NCBI RefSeq assembly: GCF_901709675.1
Contig: NC_051103.1
Coordinates: 359,501-423,500 of the forward strand
Source of the DNA: Syngnathus acus
Taxonomy: Eukaryota; Chordata; Actinopteri; Syngnathiformes; Syngnathidae
DNA length: 64,000 bases
Direction of reading: 5' to 3'
In this document: piece after piece, positions 1-12,079 of the stretch
Layout: each line of letters starts with the position of its first letter
Position numbering within the stretch: the stretch's first letter is position 1
Notes under the pieces: model-generated
What the model was told of the DNA's origin: nothing
What the model saw: only the letters and a program-made list of their open reading frames with translations
Database searches by the model: none
Position numbers and translations under genes: made by a program

Positions 1-92
1 TGTGAATTTCTTCTTTTTTTTTTTTTTTTTTTAAAAATCTGCGACGTACTGAAGCCGCGATAATCGAATCGCGATGTAGCGAGGGATTACTG
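1..92. mobile_element. 3' end of a pogo/Tigger-like DNA transposon
   Basis: The window opens inside this element. A poly-T run is followed by a terminal repeat that reads gcgatgtagcgagggattac, ends in CTG and is followed by TA at 93-94. The same terminus recurs at 41590-41665 and, inside larger elements, near 26620 and 31460. A terminal CAG/CTG with a TA target is typical of the Tigger/pogo group. No coding sequence is visible in this piece. Confidence 0.55.
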
Positions 93-402
93 TAGTTGAA
101 TTGTACCATTGTGATGGCCTGGCGGTGTCTTTATTACTTTTACTGGCACAAATAAAAATTGAGGTGGACCTGCCACACAAAAAAACTTTAAATGTGCTGA
201 CATGCTTTACAGCAGGGGTGTCCAAACTGCGGCCCGCGGTCCAGTTTTTATTGGCCCGCAGCAAATTCTGAAAACATAATTGAATATGGCCCGCACAAGA
301 AGCTTGAGCTCAACTGTTGCACTTCTCGGTTTCAACACTAGATGGAGCCCGCCACACAAATGAAATCAAGCGAAGAAAAACTTTTACCGCGAGTCCCCAG
401 AA

Positions 403-624
403 ATGGCTGCACCAAAGAAGCGCAAAATAGCAAGTGAGTGTAGAATATTTCAAACATGTTGGGAAAATGAGTATTTCTTCAAAGAAATCAACAGAAAGTG
501 TGGCTGTTTGATTTGTACTGAAGATGTTGCTGTGATGAAAGAGTATAATGTCCGCGCATTTACTCCCGGGAGCCGTGTCAGAAAGCTCGGTGCACACTCA
601 CAAGTGCATGTGCGTACTCAGTAG
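403..624 (+). pseudogene. N-terminal fragment of a hAT transposase (BED-like finger half)
   Basis: The frame starts with a basic, nuclear-signal-like MAAPKKRK and continues with an aromatic region and a Cys-x2-Cys pair (CLIC), followed by VAVMKEYN. This is the usual start of the BED-finger hAT transposases related to GTF2IRD2-like proteins. The finger is cut before its histidines: from about position 553 the frame runs into the element's non-coding middle. It cannot encode a working transposase. Confidence 0.65.
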
Positions 625-766
625 TACGTAGTAATCTCATCTATCAGTGCCGAATTTCGAGTGTCGGCTGTGACGTCAATATTCTCGTAATTCGCGCGCT
701 GAGTTTTCAGATACAGTTTTACGCTAATGCCACCCACAAACCTTCCCCTGGAATCCTTCCATTAAA

Positions 767-1003
767 ATGAGTGGCCCGAAGAAAAGAAAGGTGGACACTG
801 AGTGCCGAATGTTAAAAAAGAGTGGACAATTTGGCTCGACCTACGTGTGTGAGAAGACGTTCAGCCACATGAACGTCAACAAAGCCCGTCACAGATCTAG
901 GTTAACGGACCGACACCTCGGCTCTATCCTAAGAATTACCACAACAAATTTTACTCCAGACTATGATGCACTAGCAAAAAAGGGAAACCAACAATACTAT
1001 TGA
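767..1003 (+). pseudogene. hAT transposase relic: start joined to C-terminal dimerisation region
   Basis: A 78-codon frame begins MSGPKKRKVDTECRM, like the N-terminus above, and jumps to FGSTYVCEKTF, SHMNVNKARHRSRLTDRHL and a tail ending in tyrosines. The second part matches the C-terminal hAT dimerisation domain (family pattern: serine/threonine-tyrosine-x-CE, F-x-x-MN, K-x-R-x-R-L-T-x-x-H-L). About 500 residues of core are absent between the two. The same protein is encoded at 46249-46485, so the fusion predates both insertions. It could be a kept peptide or simply a shared deletion product; I favour the latter. Confidence 0.65.
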
Positions 1004-1444
1004 TTTCTTTATTACTTTATTTAGATGTATTCTTTCACTGATTCTTCAAGATGATGAATTTGGTCAGAATGTTTGCCATTGGATGTGATTTCGCCTCATT
1101 AGATAAACATATTTCATAAATCTAACCTGCAGGCGCTGAAGTGATGGAAAATGCTATTCATCATAAAGGTGTCGTATTTAATAAGAATCACTGATAGTAG
1201 TTTTTTGGTGAAATATTTTTTTAATGCTGTTAATAAATGCATTTGTTTTCAAAAAGCTTTTTTTTAATATCCATGCTTTAGTATCTACTAAAAGTAAAAA
1301 CCTTTTATGCAATGACCTTTACATGTCATTTATATTACTTCACACAAACACTACATCCATCTGCTCCTGGTTCGGCCCCCCGGTCAAAATTTAGAACCCA
1401 ATTCGGCCCGCAAGTCAAAAAGTTTGGCCACCCCTGCTTTACAG

Positions 1445-1921
1445 CATACGTCACTTCCCCCTTTCCTTGCAAATACAGAAGTCGATGCAGTCGCATATGT
1501 GCAATTGGTACTGGATAAGCGCCACAATATCTGATGAAACAGTTGCAAATTATTTTAATGTAGTAAAAATAACATTAGTAATAATGAGGATGGCAAAACG
1601 AGAGCAAGACTTGAACCTGTGACGCGCTGGGTTAAGGACTTCCTTCGCTGCGACCGCTCTTGCCACTATGCGCTACGAGGCAGCACACTCAGTTGTGCAG
1701 AATTTATACTTGTGTGTCTCAAGCGATTCAAGGCAACGCAAGGTAGGGAGTTACCGGTCACTCTCCTGTATCAGCTGTCACTGTCAAACAATTTATGATA
1801 AAATAAGGTGGGGAGTTGCCAGTAACTCTCCTGTACCTTACCGTCACTCTCGCTCCCGCATTCCTCTTCCAGAACTTTTTCACGCTCAGTCACAGCTGTC
1901 ACAATACCCGCAACAATTGTT
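1445..1921. other. Unassigned sequence with a tRNA-like stretch
   Basis: No coding exon is visible. There are two imperfect copies of a unit resembling ggnaggggagttaccagtcact around 1742 and 1808. The segment 1598-1680 is tRNA-like and is listed separately. Confidence 0.3.
1598..1680 (-). repeat. tRNA-like segment (SINE head or tRNA relic)
   Basis: Read on the minus strand, the segment has an A-box-like region (tagcgcatagtggcaagagc) and, about 45 bases on, a B-box-like ggttcaagtc. This is the internal Pol III promoter spacing of tRNAs and tRNA-derived SINEs. I could not fold a clean cloverleaf, so a functional tRNA is unlikely. Confidence 0.35.
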
Positions 1922-2628
1922 GATAAGTCGCAGTTTTTTTTCATAGTTTGGCTGGGGGTGCGACTTATACTCAGGAGTGACTTATGTTAACACATTATAT
2001 CATTTCACATGTTATTTTCACATTAAACCGCATGAGGGCGCTTCAGGCCTGTGGAATAATTGGAACTGCAACTGACGATTGTCAGGGCCCCGGGGTGGCA
2101 TGTTTCTTTTATCCACAGGGAGCAACTGTGAGCAGAGTGCAGAGGGCCCAGGTGTGACTCATCAGGCTCGTTAAGGAGTGCTCTTAAGGAGCATGCTGTC
2201 GACTGCTCGTCGCCTGAGTGTCCCTACCAGTGTGATCATCTCCCTGGTTGTGCCTCTAGCTCAGGGGTGGCCAACCCGCGGCTCGCGAGCCGCATGCGGC
2301 TCTTTGGCTGGTTTCATGCGGCTCTTTTACGTTCATATCAACATTTGTGTTTATTTTTTGTGCGTATTTGCTTCGCTCGAGTTCAATATGGTATTTTGGT
2401 CAAACGCGCATGCGCGTCAGGTGAAATCCCGCAACGGAGGAGGGACAAACCCATTTGAGGAGTGTCAATTTCGCTCTCAAAATGGCAAGGAAAAAATGCA
2501 CAGCTAAACGAATATATGACGATGAACACAGGGCAGAGCGATTGGTTTTGCTGGCTTTTTAATGAATGGCGACTGTGACTATGGAGGCCCATTAGGTCCA
2601 GAAAAGCTGACAAGATGCTAAGCCAGGG

Positions 2629-2994
2629 GTGGCCAACCCGGCCAAAATGGCAAGGAAAAAATGCACAGCTAAACGAATATATGACGATGACCACAGGATG
2701 TTTTTAACAGAGTTAAAGTTGTTTTTTGTTGAACGTAATGGCAAGCCATTCTGCCTGATATGTCGGACGTCATTAGCGCATTTAAAAGCTTCAAATGTTC
2801 AGCGCCACTTCAGCTCACTTCATGCTAATATCGATAAGGACTTTGCAAAAGGGACTGAATTTCACAAGCACAAGTTTGGACACTTTGAAAAGTCAGGCAG
2901 AAAAATAGGTACAGTTTTTAAAAAAAATTACGAAGCACTCAGAGACTGTCACACTTGCATTGTTTCAACTGGCTTGGAACGTTGCACGGGCTAA
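2629..2994 (+). pseudogene. BED-finger N-terminus of a hAT transposase
   Basis: The frame has MARKKCTAKRIYDDDHR, then FFVERNGKPFCLICRTSL, AHLKASNVQRHFSSLH: a Cys-x2-Cys followed by His and His at BED-finger spacing. Downstream, in another frame, the sequence continues as relic coding (similar to LAWNVARAKKPYNE). The DDE catalytic domain is missing. Confidence 0.7.
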
Positions 2995-3298
2995 AAAGCC
3001 ATACAATGAAGTGGAGTTCGTTAAAATATGCCTCAGTGACGTTATTGGAATCTTGTCTCCTGAAAACGACAAACTAAAACGAATGGTCTGTCCCGCCACA
3101 CATAGTAAGTGAAAAAACGTATGTTTTTGTTTGTGGAATTTGTTGAACTGAGAGTTTGTCTGTGTGAGACAATGCACACAATGTTCATTGTTGAAAATGT
3201 GGTCTTTGGTCTGTGGTTTTAGTACTGTAGGAGTCAATTTGTCATTATCATGTTGGTGCGTGACATAATAATGTCACAATAAATTTGGCTGAGCAGAG

Positions 3299-3342
3299 GG
3301 GTGTGTGTGTGTGTGCGTGTGTGTGTGTGTGGGGGGGGGGGT
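3299..3342. repeat. (GT)n microsatellite followed by poly-G
   Basis: About 16 GT units with one GC interruption are followed by ten G residues, inside the hAT element. Confidence 0.9.
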
Positions 3343-4182
3343 GTTCATGTGTGCTCATGTGTATGATGTGGCTCTTTGCGATGACACAGTAAAAATTTTG
3401 TGGCTCTTAGTCTCTGACTGGTTGGCCACCCCTGCTCTAGCTCCTCGATCTTGCTCCTTGATCTTGCTCCTAGTTCTCGCCTTGCTCATCCACGCCACGC
3501 TCTTCAGATTCCTCTGGTTCGCAGTAAGATCTCCGCCACAGTCACGTTGATTCCTCTGACCAGGTCTTGTGCATCCTGCAGATTACTTCCACCGATCACC
3601 AAGATCCACCCCGTTCTGGCTAAACTACTCACGCCCCGCCACTGCTGCCCCACTCCGTGCTCCTGGCTCCGATCATCCCGCTCTACCTCACCGCAGCTCC
3701 TCCAATAAACACTCCTAACTCATTCTGGACATCTGAGTTGGTTTTTCTGCATGTGGGTCAAATCAGTCGTTACAACGATGACAACGATGTAAGCCACGCT
3801 ACTTCCGAAGTTAGTGGCGATGTTTATAAGTGACACTGAGGATGAAAATTTTGTTTGATTTAATGATTTGGAGTGACACTGATGGTTCGATAAACTTGTT
3901 AGCATGTTATTTATGCTATAGTCATATCAATAAAATTAATATGTTACGTCAGGCACGTTCTCAGTTCCTTGTTCATGTAACGTTAGTATACCGCACCGTT
4001 CAGCCGGTTGTTGCCTATTCTTATTTCAAATTGCCTGTCAAGATGATATGTCTGTTCTTGGTGTTGGATTTTATCAAATAAATTTACCCCAAAATTTATA
4101 AAATTATACTCCGGTGCGACTTCTATATATATATATATGTCTTTTTCTTCTTCATTATGCATTCTATGGCTGGTTGTACTCC

Positions 4183-4891
4183 GGATAAAGTATATAAGCA
4201 GACAAGTATATTCATGGAGTCAACCAATAAAGCAGACATAACTAGACATTCTTTGATATAAGATAATAACAGAGGTTGCTACAACTTCACGATTCAATAT
4301 GTATTTCTGTGCACTGCAAAATAAATGTCTTTTGATATGTTGCTTAAATAGCTTAATGACCCTTAAGGAACTGTGTAATGCATGCCTGATGTTTGTTCTC
4401 TAAATCATGGACACGGCCAGAGTCGTCTTGACCGTACAGTACTTGATTATATCTTGTGTTTTGATTAAACGTCATATGTCGCCTAATGCGAGACGCCAGC
4501 TTTTCGATTACTACTCGATCAAACTCTACTGCGAACTCGCCCCACCCCAACGACTCATCACCCATCAAACTCGCCCCACACCGGCCTGTCCAACTGAATA
4601 TAAGCTGACCAAAGAACCTTGAACGTTGCCTTTTCTGAATGGAGACTTTCTGCTCTTGAAGGGCCCAGCGCTGTATTGTACTTTCCTGAAAACAGAGCTT
4701 TCTTAACAAGAATTATGATTGAACTCAACCAACCTGTGTAAGTCTAATTTCTGCTTCAGTGTCTTTGCATTTTCCTAAATCTGAAGAAATTAAACGATCA
4801 CGCAGTGAGTGAATTGGATAACAGGTGATTGGCAATGGCTTTTGCCGTGAGGCGCAGATAGCGCTCCCTAAATTGTCGACAAAATCCAACA
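4183..4891 (+). mobile_element. 5' LTR of an endogenous retrovirus, with deletions
   Basis: It aligns with the fuller LTRs at 12973-14138 and 15422-18197. It lacks their first ~55 bases and an internal ~375 bases (the join lies just after gcttttcgattactac). A TATA-like agtatataagcag lies near 4190. It ends ...aatccaaca and is followed directly by a primer-binding site, so this is the upstream LTR of the proviral unit. Confidence 0.72.
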
Positions 4892-4893
4892 AA

Positions 4894-4915
4894 TGGTGAC
4901 CATCCGACGTGATTT
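4894..4915 (+). other. Retroviral primer-binding site resembling that for tRNA-Trp
   Basis: Two bases after the LTR end the sequence reads tggtgaccatccgacgtgat. The complement of the 3' end of eukaryotic tRNA-Trp is TGGTGACCCCGACGTGAT (recalled from knowledge of that tRNA). The match is full except for two extra bases (AT) in the middle. tRNA-Trp is a known primer for some retroviruses and LTR elements. Confidence 0.62.
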
Positions 4916-7900
4916 CTTCAGAAGGGAAAGTGCATGCTCCAGGAAGGATTCTTCCATCTCCGCTCTTGCTCAACAATATTGCAGTCCGATCAACACAAAA
5001 GGTAAGGGGGAACTTTTTTTTATAAAAATCTCCCAGTTCAGCAATGTTGTGGAGTGAAAGCGGAGTAAAATTAAATATTAATAATTTTAGCTCTGTGTTC
5101 AGGAATTGTGGTTGTATGTATATACTACATTTATGCTTGTATGGGAACTGGTGAAAAAGTGACATTTTGTGGAAAAGAAAAAGAGAAAGGTGGTGAGGAC
5201 TTCGTCTGATCAGCGAAGGAAACTCACACCGTGGAGAACCTGTGGGGTGCCAGTGACTATCATATGGGCACCGGAGTGGCCTCAATAGTAGACGCTTAGG
5301 GACTTTGTACTGTTGCCTAAGGTCAGGGTCGATTGGATCGGCCAGGCCACCAATACGAGTCGGGACTCGTGAAAAAAAAAAAAAAAAAAAGGAGAAGGCA
5401 TCGCTGATATAGCAGGACGGATGCCTGGCGACCTCAATAGTGCGACCTTAGAGACTTATATTGTTGTCTAGGGCGAAGGGTAACTGGGTTAACCAGGTCG
5501 CTACATAATTGTTGAAGTGTGACTATGATGATATTGTGTGGAAAGCAGGCTTGGCTGTCAGATGGGACAGTGACGCAGCTAGAGAAGTGAGTGATTAGTT
5601 GTGGTGGTGCTGTTCATGGGGTGGAAGTGATGATTTGTGGTTCATGAAGAACAATAAGTTGATTTGTATAAAATTGTTGATTTTTTATATTTGGCATGTG
5701 AGTTGGAGTCAGAAAAATGGCTTAAAAATAATTTGATAAAGAATGTATGTATATAATTAGCATGAAGGTTGTATCCCATTGTGTGGTGGGGTTAAACTGT
5801 AACCATTTTTGTTTTCAAAAGGGTGCGGCTCTAAAGTTTGGGCCAAACGGTCAGGTGGGCACAAATGCATATTTTGGACAGAGGTGGGGGGTTGCATTGT
5901 GCGACGTGGTGGTGGCGAGGCTCTCCACACTTCGGTTGCCCCCCCCCCCCCCCCCTTGTCATCAACTGGGAAGATTGTCATGTCTATGTTGTGGGCCCGT
6001 GTGTTATCTATGTTTGTCTTTGTGTATCAGTTTGTTATAAATGATGGAATTGGGCTAAAATGTTGCACGAAGATGGTGTGATAGACAATGGTTTATCAGA
6101 TTTGCATTGTTAAATGTAAAAATGAGAAATTATAGAATAATCTGAGGGTTGTGGGCAGAAACTGGTCCAACGAGGAGAGTGCCCAACCCTCATAAAAAAT
6201 GTGAGAGTAAGAGAGAACAGGCATTATTGAATTGGATCAAATTACATAAATTGTGATTGCAGATGTTAAATTTAGGAGGAATAATTGATCGATTAGGACA
6301 TTAGACTATACAAGGTGGTTACATGTAAGAATAAATCAAAGAGTTGAATCACTTAGAGTTAAAAAAAACAAAAACAAAAACAACAACAAATAAAAACGAC
6401 ATTGCAAGGGGGCACTTTTTATTAAAAGAACACCAAGTAAATTATTAAGTAGGGGGCATTCGTGATTGGGATTAAATTAAGGATAAAATTAGGTCAATGA
6501 TTAGAAATGGTGCTCTGCACAAAAAGGCTAAAATTTTAATGAGGAAACATTTGGAGCATTTGGGTTTATTTTGTTTATTGTTATGTTTTTCTTGTGTTCT
6601 TGGGTTAGGGTTCAGGTGTTCCTTGTTATTCTCTTATCGCCTGCATTGTAAATGTTTTCTTTATGCAGATAGGTTAACAGGCTAGGAATTTAGTGAGGAG
6701 ATAATTGATCAATTGATGGGGGTTAATAATTGTCCAAATTCTAGTCACATGTTTTGAGGGACCACAGCAACAACATTATATTTGGAGGCCATTATTTAGT
6801 ACGTGATGACAGTGTCTAGATAAATAGACTGTTTTATCAAAAATGTGAGAGTGAAGGAGGAGGTTTGAGTTGTAAACTGGCATTTGGGTGCCACTTTTAA
6901 GAGTCTGTGCAGGAGCAGAGATTGTTTTTGTTTGTTTTTAAAGATATATTTAACAGTTTATCTTGGTGCAGTAAGGATATAGCAATTTTGAAAGACTTAA
7001 AATTAAAAGCAAAATTACATTTTAATTCTGACACATGCCAGCTAACATGAGAATAAATATTAGCTCAAATGTGGCATGTGTTTTAAATTGGGCGATAAGA
7101 CATTCACTTTCAAGCACTATCATTTAGCGCTGCTGACAACAATAACATATGAGATGGTAAATCAAGGAGGAGTGTCATATTTGGAACACAGGCGCTGTAT
7201 GACCTATAGATTGAACAATAACATTCACCGCATATACAACCATGTTGGTAGATTGTTAAATTACATTACAGTTTAATACAAAGGATTTCGGAACTTTATT
7301 TGATGATAAACACTGGAACGAGGATTTTAGCTGTGTTAATGGGTCGGGTGGATGGATTACTCAGAAAAAAAAAAAATAAATAATAATGCATTTGATAAGG
7401 GCGGCTTGATAGTAAGATGATGAGTGTGCGCAACTGGTAGGAGACAAAATGTTAATAGGAAGATTTGGGGTGTAGGGAACAAATATTACACAGGAAGACT
7501 GATAACACGAAGATAGTTTTGTGAAATTTGTGTCCCAGTGTGTTCTGCCCTAGCGTGTGGCACAGGTCCTGAACTGAGTCCTCGTACTCCACTGGCTGTC
7601 TCAAAATCAACAGAGGACTGTCCCTGGTCATGAGACACCTTTGACCTTTGGGAGAACAACGGGAACTATTATCATGCTTGAAGGGGGCAAGCACAGCTCT
7701 TCACAGGACAAGAACCATACAGTTGGTGGAATACACACAGTTGCAGATCAAAAAGAAAATGGACTGAAAGAACAAAGACAAGATGGACGCATTTGAGAAT
7801 GGCGGACAATCCAGCCCTGAGTCATCATCATGAGAATCTAAGAGGAGAGGCTGCTAAAGACTTGCACGAGGCACATGAAGTCAAACTGGACACATTGCTA

Positions 7901-8544
7901 AAGACTGCTGAAGCAATACAAAGTTGGTGGAGTAAGGGACAAAAGGGATGGAAGTGTGTTTGGGTGCTGGGGCGGACATAACTGAGGAGTTTTGATAAAA
8001 GAGGGAATAATAAGGCTGCTTATTGACATTGAAACGGGGATAAAAAACTAAATACATCGATATGGACAGTGAAGATGCACTAATAATAACAAATCATACG
8101 ACAGCGGGATCAGAAACTTTGCAAAGTGTACATTGATCGATAAAAATTAAATCATTTGAATCATAAATTTCTATATGTAACATAGCATTTCGAAGACATG
8201 ATGAATCTAATTGAAATAATGAAATTTTATAATTGGACCGGTGAAAATTTGGATTCGGGCAACAGAAGGCTGAATTGCTAAACTTAATTGACCTTTATCA
8301 AAACGACAGAATTTAATTACACATCAACTGTGACTGATTTATAGGATGCATATTTGAGTTTGAAGGGGTGAGGGGCCATAAGAAAGTTGGAATTCTGGAT
8401 AGTCAGCAAAATAGTAATACAGGGCACTACTTAATTAAAAAAGAATACAGTGGGGTTTTTAATTAACAAATACAGTGACATGACCCTTGCGACAATTGAT
8501 TTAAATGGCAATTTATGATAGGCACTTGGGGTTAGGATTAACAA

Positions 8545-8600
8545 TCCATCCATCCATCCATTACTGGTGCGGCTCGTCCTTACGAGGGTCACGGAGGATT
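8545..8600 (-). repeat. 3' fragment of the CCAT-tailed tRNA SINE
   Basis: A short (ccat)n is followed by actggtgcggctcgtcc and gagggtcacgg, matching the 3' end of the SINE copies at 12253 and 39672. Confidence 0.5.
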
Positions 8601-9292
8601 AACAATAATAACTAGAATTTGTAATTTCTGTAGAAATTGCGTGTGAAAGCGAAGAGGCTGAATAAAAATTCGGGGAATGCTACAAGATTGTGTTTAAATT
8701 TGGAACGTGTTGAAGTGGTCAGAAAATGGATGAAAATATAGAAAGAATTCTGTAAAATTGGGCGTGAATTTTAAAGTTGAAAATTTGGAATTTTTCAAAA
8801 GTGGGAAGTTTTGGAATAGGTAGGGATGAGATGAACAGTTCAAAAATTGAAATGGGTTGAGTCAGTGAAAAAAAAAAAAAAAAAAAATTTAATTAGAAAT
8901 TATAAGGGAAAAAGGAAATTTTGCAAAATCTTACCGCAATGTTGAAAGTGAAAATGTGAAATTTTAATCTAGAAAGTGAAATATGGTGAATTGGAAAGTG
9001 AAAGAAGGTGAATTGGAGGAATTATGTGGAAGAAAATGAGAAATATTGAATGTGCCATGAAGAATGAATGGTGAAATATTGGCTTAAAATTTGTAAATTT
9101 CTCGAAAACCGTACATTTTTAGAATATTTGGCATGAATATTTAGAATGTGTTAAAAGTGTTAAAAGTGGAATGAAGTGAATCAGATGAATTTGTAGAAGT
9201 AGTTAAGCTAAAAAAAAAAAGAAAAAAAAAAAAGAATAAATAAATAAATAAAAAAGAGGCAGAAGAATGCAGAAGAAGTTGAATAATAATAA

Positions 9293-9362
9293 AGTCAAGG
9301 CAAGTCAAGTTTATTTACGTATATAGCCCACAAGCAAGTCTCAAAGGGCTTCAAATGTACAA
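9293..9362 (-). repeat. 3' tail of a non-LTR retrotransposon or SINE
   Basis: The sequence has repeated caagt units, then tttatttacgtatatagccc and ctcaaagggcttcaaatgtac, the reverse complement of a 3' end common in fish retroposons. Only the end is present. Confidence 0.4.
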
Positions 9363-10432
9363 AAATTGACAATTTAAAGTACAGGAACAATAAGTGTGAA
9401 GGCCACAATGATGATCATGACAGCAAAAATATTTCTAATTGGTTTTGATAGGTACAAAGGGGAAACGTGGAGGAAGGTTTTCAAAATTTGTGATATAGCG
9501 TGACTCCATTATCAAGAGTAAGCATTTCTTTTTATTCTAAGAATTGGCATCAACAAAAATGAGAACGATAATCTTCAAGGTGATAGTGTAAGTGGCAGGA
9601 AGAAGCTGTGTATATTGTTTTTTAAACATTATTTTCAGTATCATTATTTTTTAGGAGGGTCAGTTATGCTTGTGAGGAGATGAATGAAGGAACTAGGTAA
9701 CAGTAAAAGGGAGTGCTCTATAATTTTTTGGTTCTTTGCCAGAGGTAGATATTTGGACGGATGAATTTAAACTGAAAGCAAAATGGAACTGTTTAGTGGA
9801 CGAAATATGGGAAGGTGGAAATATTGAAGTTACAGCTCTACACAAAGTGTCAAATAGTCTAAGTATGAGATGTGAGCAAACTAAATGGGGAGTTAAATCA
9901 TGTTCCAGCATGCTGCATATTGGCAAACGATGAGAGGACAGGAGACCAGACAATTAGATATTAATTTTGGATTTAAAATAAAAAAGGGAAATTTTAATTG
10001 AGGAGAAAATTTTGCATAGGGATGGTTCCTTTTACAATTTAATATTGTACGTTTTTATGTGTGTGTTGTGGGATGACAGTTTGTCTGTAATGGTGTATGA
10101 ATGTCAAGTCTGTGCTTGTGGTGTTGGTGTATTGTGAATGGTTAACATGATTCAAAGTTGGGGTGATGTGATCACAGCAGAGGATAACATTCCTCTCACC
10201 TGAAAAATATAAAGATACTACAGATTTGAAAAAGCAAGATTGATCGGGGCTAATTTTGGGATAAATATGGGTTTGGGATTACTCCTGGGCACCATTGACA
10301 ACAAAAGACTTCAATGGAGAAGGCCCAATTCAAGATTATGACCAGACGTGACAATACCTGCATTGACAATCAAGACTCTGAGTCAAGACAGTGTATGACA
10401 ACAACTCTGGACTTACCTGACAGTGTGACGAA

Positions 10433-10612
10433 ATGTACGTGACGGAATTTGTGATGACTTGCTTTGTTTTGATGTTTTACCTAATTGTATTGCAGCCTCT
10501 AACAGCAACCCAGGGAGCAGATTGTGCTTCATTTGTTAAACTCGTGTTTACTTTGCAGGTTGTCAACTGCAGTCTTGGAGAATTTTGTGTCATGTCTGTG
10601 AACATGCATTAA
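10433..10612 (+). pseudogene. Short frame with signal-peptide-like start, possible env relic
   Basis: A 59-codon frame has a hydrophobic stretch at residues 8-22 followed by TATQGADC, then an N-glycosylation site (NCS). Further on, out of frame with it, an open stretch at about 10867-11035 has a tryptophan-rich segment, a hydrophobic run and a basic tail, like a single membrane anchor. The position just upstream of a 3' LTR fits envelope remains, but I see no diagnostic env motif. A relic of a host secreted protein is possible. Confidence 0.25.
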
Positions 10613-11613
10613 CAACTAACCCCTTACTTTTCATAATGAGTTTGTAAATGTGATCGTTTTCAGGACAGGCTCGGCAGGCTCCAGTTTTCAATTTCATACG
10701 TTTGACATGCGCCCGTGTGTGGATTATTTTTTGTTTAGCATTATGAATTTTATTTCTTGGTATTATGGATGTTTATTGTCCGGAGAGCTGCATGCACAGC
10801 TACAGGAGGGTGATGGCTTTTGTTCATACAGCCATGTGAGATGCTGCCAGTCGAGTTTCAGGGACTGAGAATTGGTGATTCCAGGCCAGGATGGCATCTG
10901 GAGGTACACCGAAGTCCAGCTGGCGATGGGTATGTTACCATGGAAATTGTTATTTTTACTTTTAACCATAGTGCCACATTTTTTAGAATGTGTCAAAAGG
11001 GGGAGAAAAAAAAAAAAGGGGGGAATTGTGAGATTTTAAGTGTTTTCAGAATTGATGGTTTTTAAGTCTGCAACATGCGAGACGGAGGAGAAGAAGCAGC
11101 TTGGCAGAAATGAAGTGAATGGGAGACAACATCGTGAAATGGAGCCAAAGCCTGGTAACAAGTGTGGAGAGTTTAAAATAGCTTATAATAAATTGTAGAG
11201 TCTACAATGTAGACCTTTCAAAATAGGATCAAATAGGTGGGAGAGTATTAAATGTAAAAAAATTGGAACAATAACATACAGACTCCAAACGGATTTGGAA
11301 CAGGTGGATAACTTATGAACGTTAAAGTTTGAATAACACATTATTCACGTGATTCATTTGCAGGATAAACAATGGAAGGGATTGATAAATTGAACACATT
11401 TAAGATGACTGCAGGAGTATTATGGCGAAAACAAATAGATTCAACAAAAGTTTTTCCCTATAAAATGGTGGCGTTTGGGTTTGAAGTACATAGTCGCTTC
11501 AAAGGAGGAAAGGCATGAATTAAGATACGTGATTGATCAATGATTAAATGTTAGTCAAACAACAGATTGAATAAATTACGATGACTATGCTTTGAAAAGG
11601 CTATCCCTTATAC

Positions 11614-11958
11614 CAGGGGTGTCAAAAAAAAAAAAAATAATAATAATAATCATTTTCGGGCCGCATTGTAGTCATAGCTTCTTTTGGAGGGCTGTTATGA
11701 CTGTCACCCCAAATAAATGTATGAGAACCTCATATTATATACAGTAAAAGCTACAAAATAAACTGACAAGTAACTCGTTTTCAAATCAGACAAGTAAGAA
11801 CTGGTCTAATATTTAAAAATAAAATATTATTAAAAGTGAAGACAATTTGCAATTCGAGTAATGACACATGAATATGAAGCACAATTTGTCTTCGCGGGCC
11901 ACATAAAATGATGTGCCTGGCTGCATCTGGCCCCCGGGCCTTGAGTTTGACACCTGTG
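11614..11958. mobile_element. hAT-type MITE, 345 bp, 8-bp TSD
   Basis: The termini are caggggtgtcaaa and tttgacacctgtg. The perfect duplication ccttatac lies at 11606-11613 and 11959-11966. The interior is non-coding with subterminal gggccgcat and ggcccccgggcc motifs. A related copy is at 40973-41302. Confidence 0.88.
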
Positions 11959-12079
11959 CCTTATACAAAGGTAAAGAAGGATTAGAAGTTGATAGAACAG
12001 ATATGGACATTCACATATTCCAATAGAGTTTAAACTGCTTGCAATACTATTACAAATTAATTAACACTTGTGAGTGCGG

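Larger units (their letters stand above)
213..1436 (+). mobile_element. Non-autonomous hAT transposon with 8-bp TSD
   Basis: The ends are inverted: caggggtgtccaaactgcgg on the left and the complementary agtttggccacccctg on the right. The element is flanked by a perfect 8-bp duplication, ctttacag, at 205-212 and 1437-1444, the hallmark of hAT insertion. Inside are two short transposase pieces (403-560 and 767-1003) joined by a non-coding stretch, so the catalytic core is missing. A related copy at 45880-46910 shares the right-hand piece and part of the middle stretch, so both descend from one internally deleted source. Confidence 0.88.
2262..3434 (+). mobile_element. Non-autonomous hAT transposon with 8-bp TSD
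   Basis: The left end is caggggtggccaacccgcgg and the right end ggttggccacccctg. The perfect duplication ctctagct lies at 2254-2261 and 3435-3442. The interior keeps the first exon-like part of a BED-finger transposase. A second TIR-like start, caggggtggccaacccggcc, occurs at 2623 beside a repeated block (2478-2529 and 2643-2694), so the copy has suffered an internal rearrangement. A relative in opposite orientation is at 48316-49247. Confidence 0.88.
2080..3774 (+). mobile_element. Solo LTR with 5-bp TSD, itself carrying a hAT insertion
   Basis: It starts TGTCAGGG and ends GTTACA, and is flanked on both sides by acgat (2075-2079 and 3775-3779). Without the nested hAT element and its TSD copy the LTR is about 514 bp. 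An AATAAA poly(A) signal lies near 3703. There is no PBS or polypurine tract beside it, so it is a solo LTR, probably of a Gypsy-type retrotransposon. Confidence 0.72.
1922..4172 (+). mobile_element. Tigger-like element of the TATAAGTCGC group, split by a solo LTR
   Basis: The left part (1922-2079) reads cgcagttttttttcatagtt and gcgacttatactcaggag. The right part (3775-4172) carries gtttataagtgacactgagg and actccggtgcgacttctata. Both parts align with the complete copy at 31322-32493. Between them lies a solo LTR with a 5-bp duplication. The right end is lost where the retroviral LTR at 4183 begins. Confidence 0.6.

Noticed and set aside
4353-5285. Antisense reading frames across the retroviral LTR (also at 13681 and 17749)
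   Set aside because: They are the LTR read backwards; identical frames occur in each LTR copy and have no family signature.
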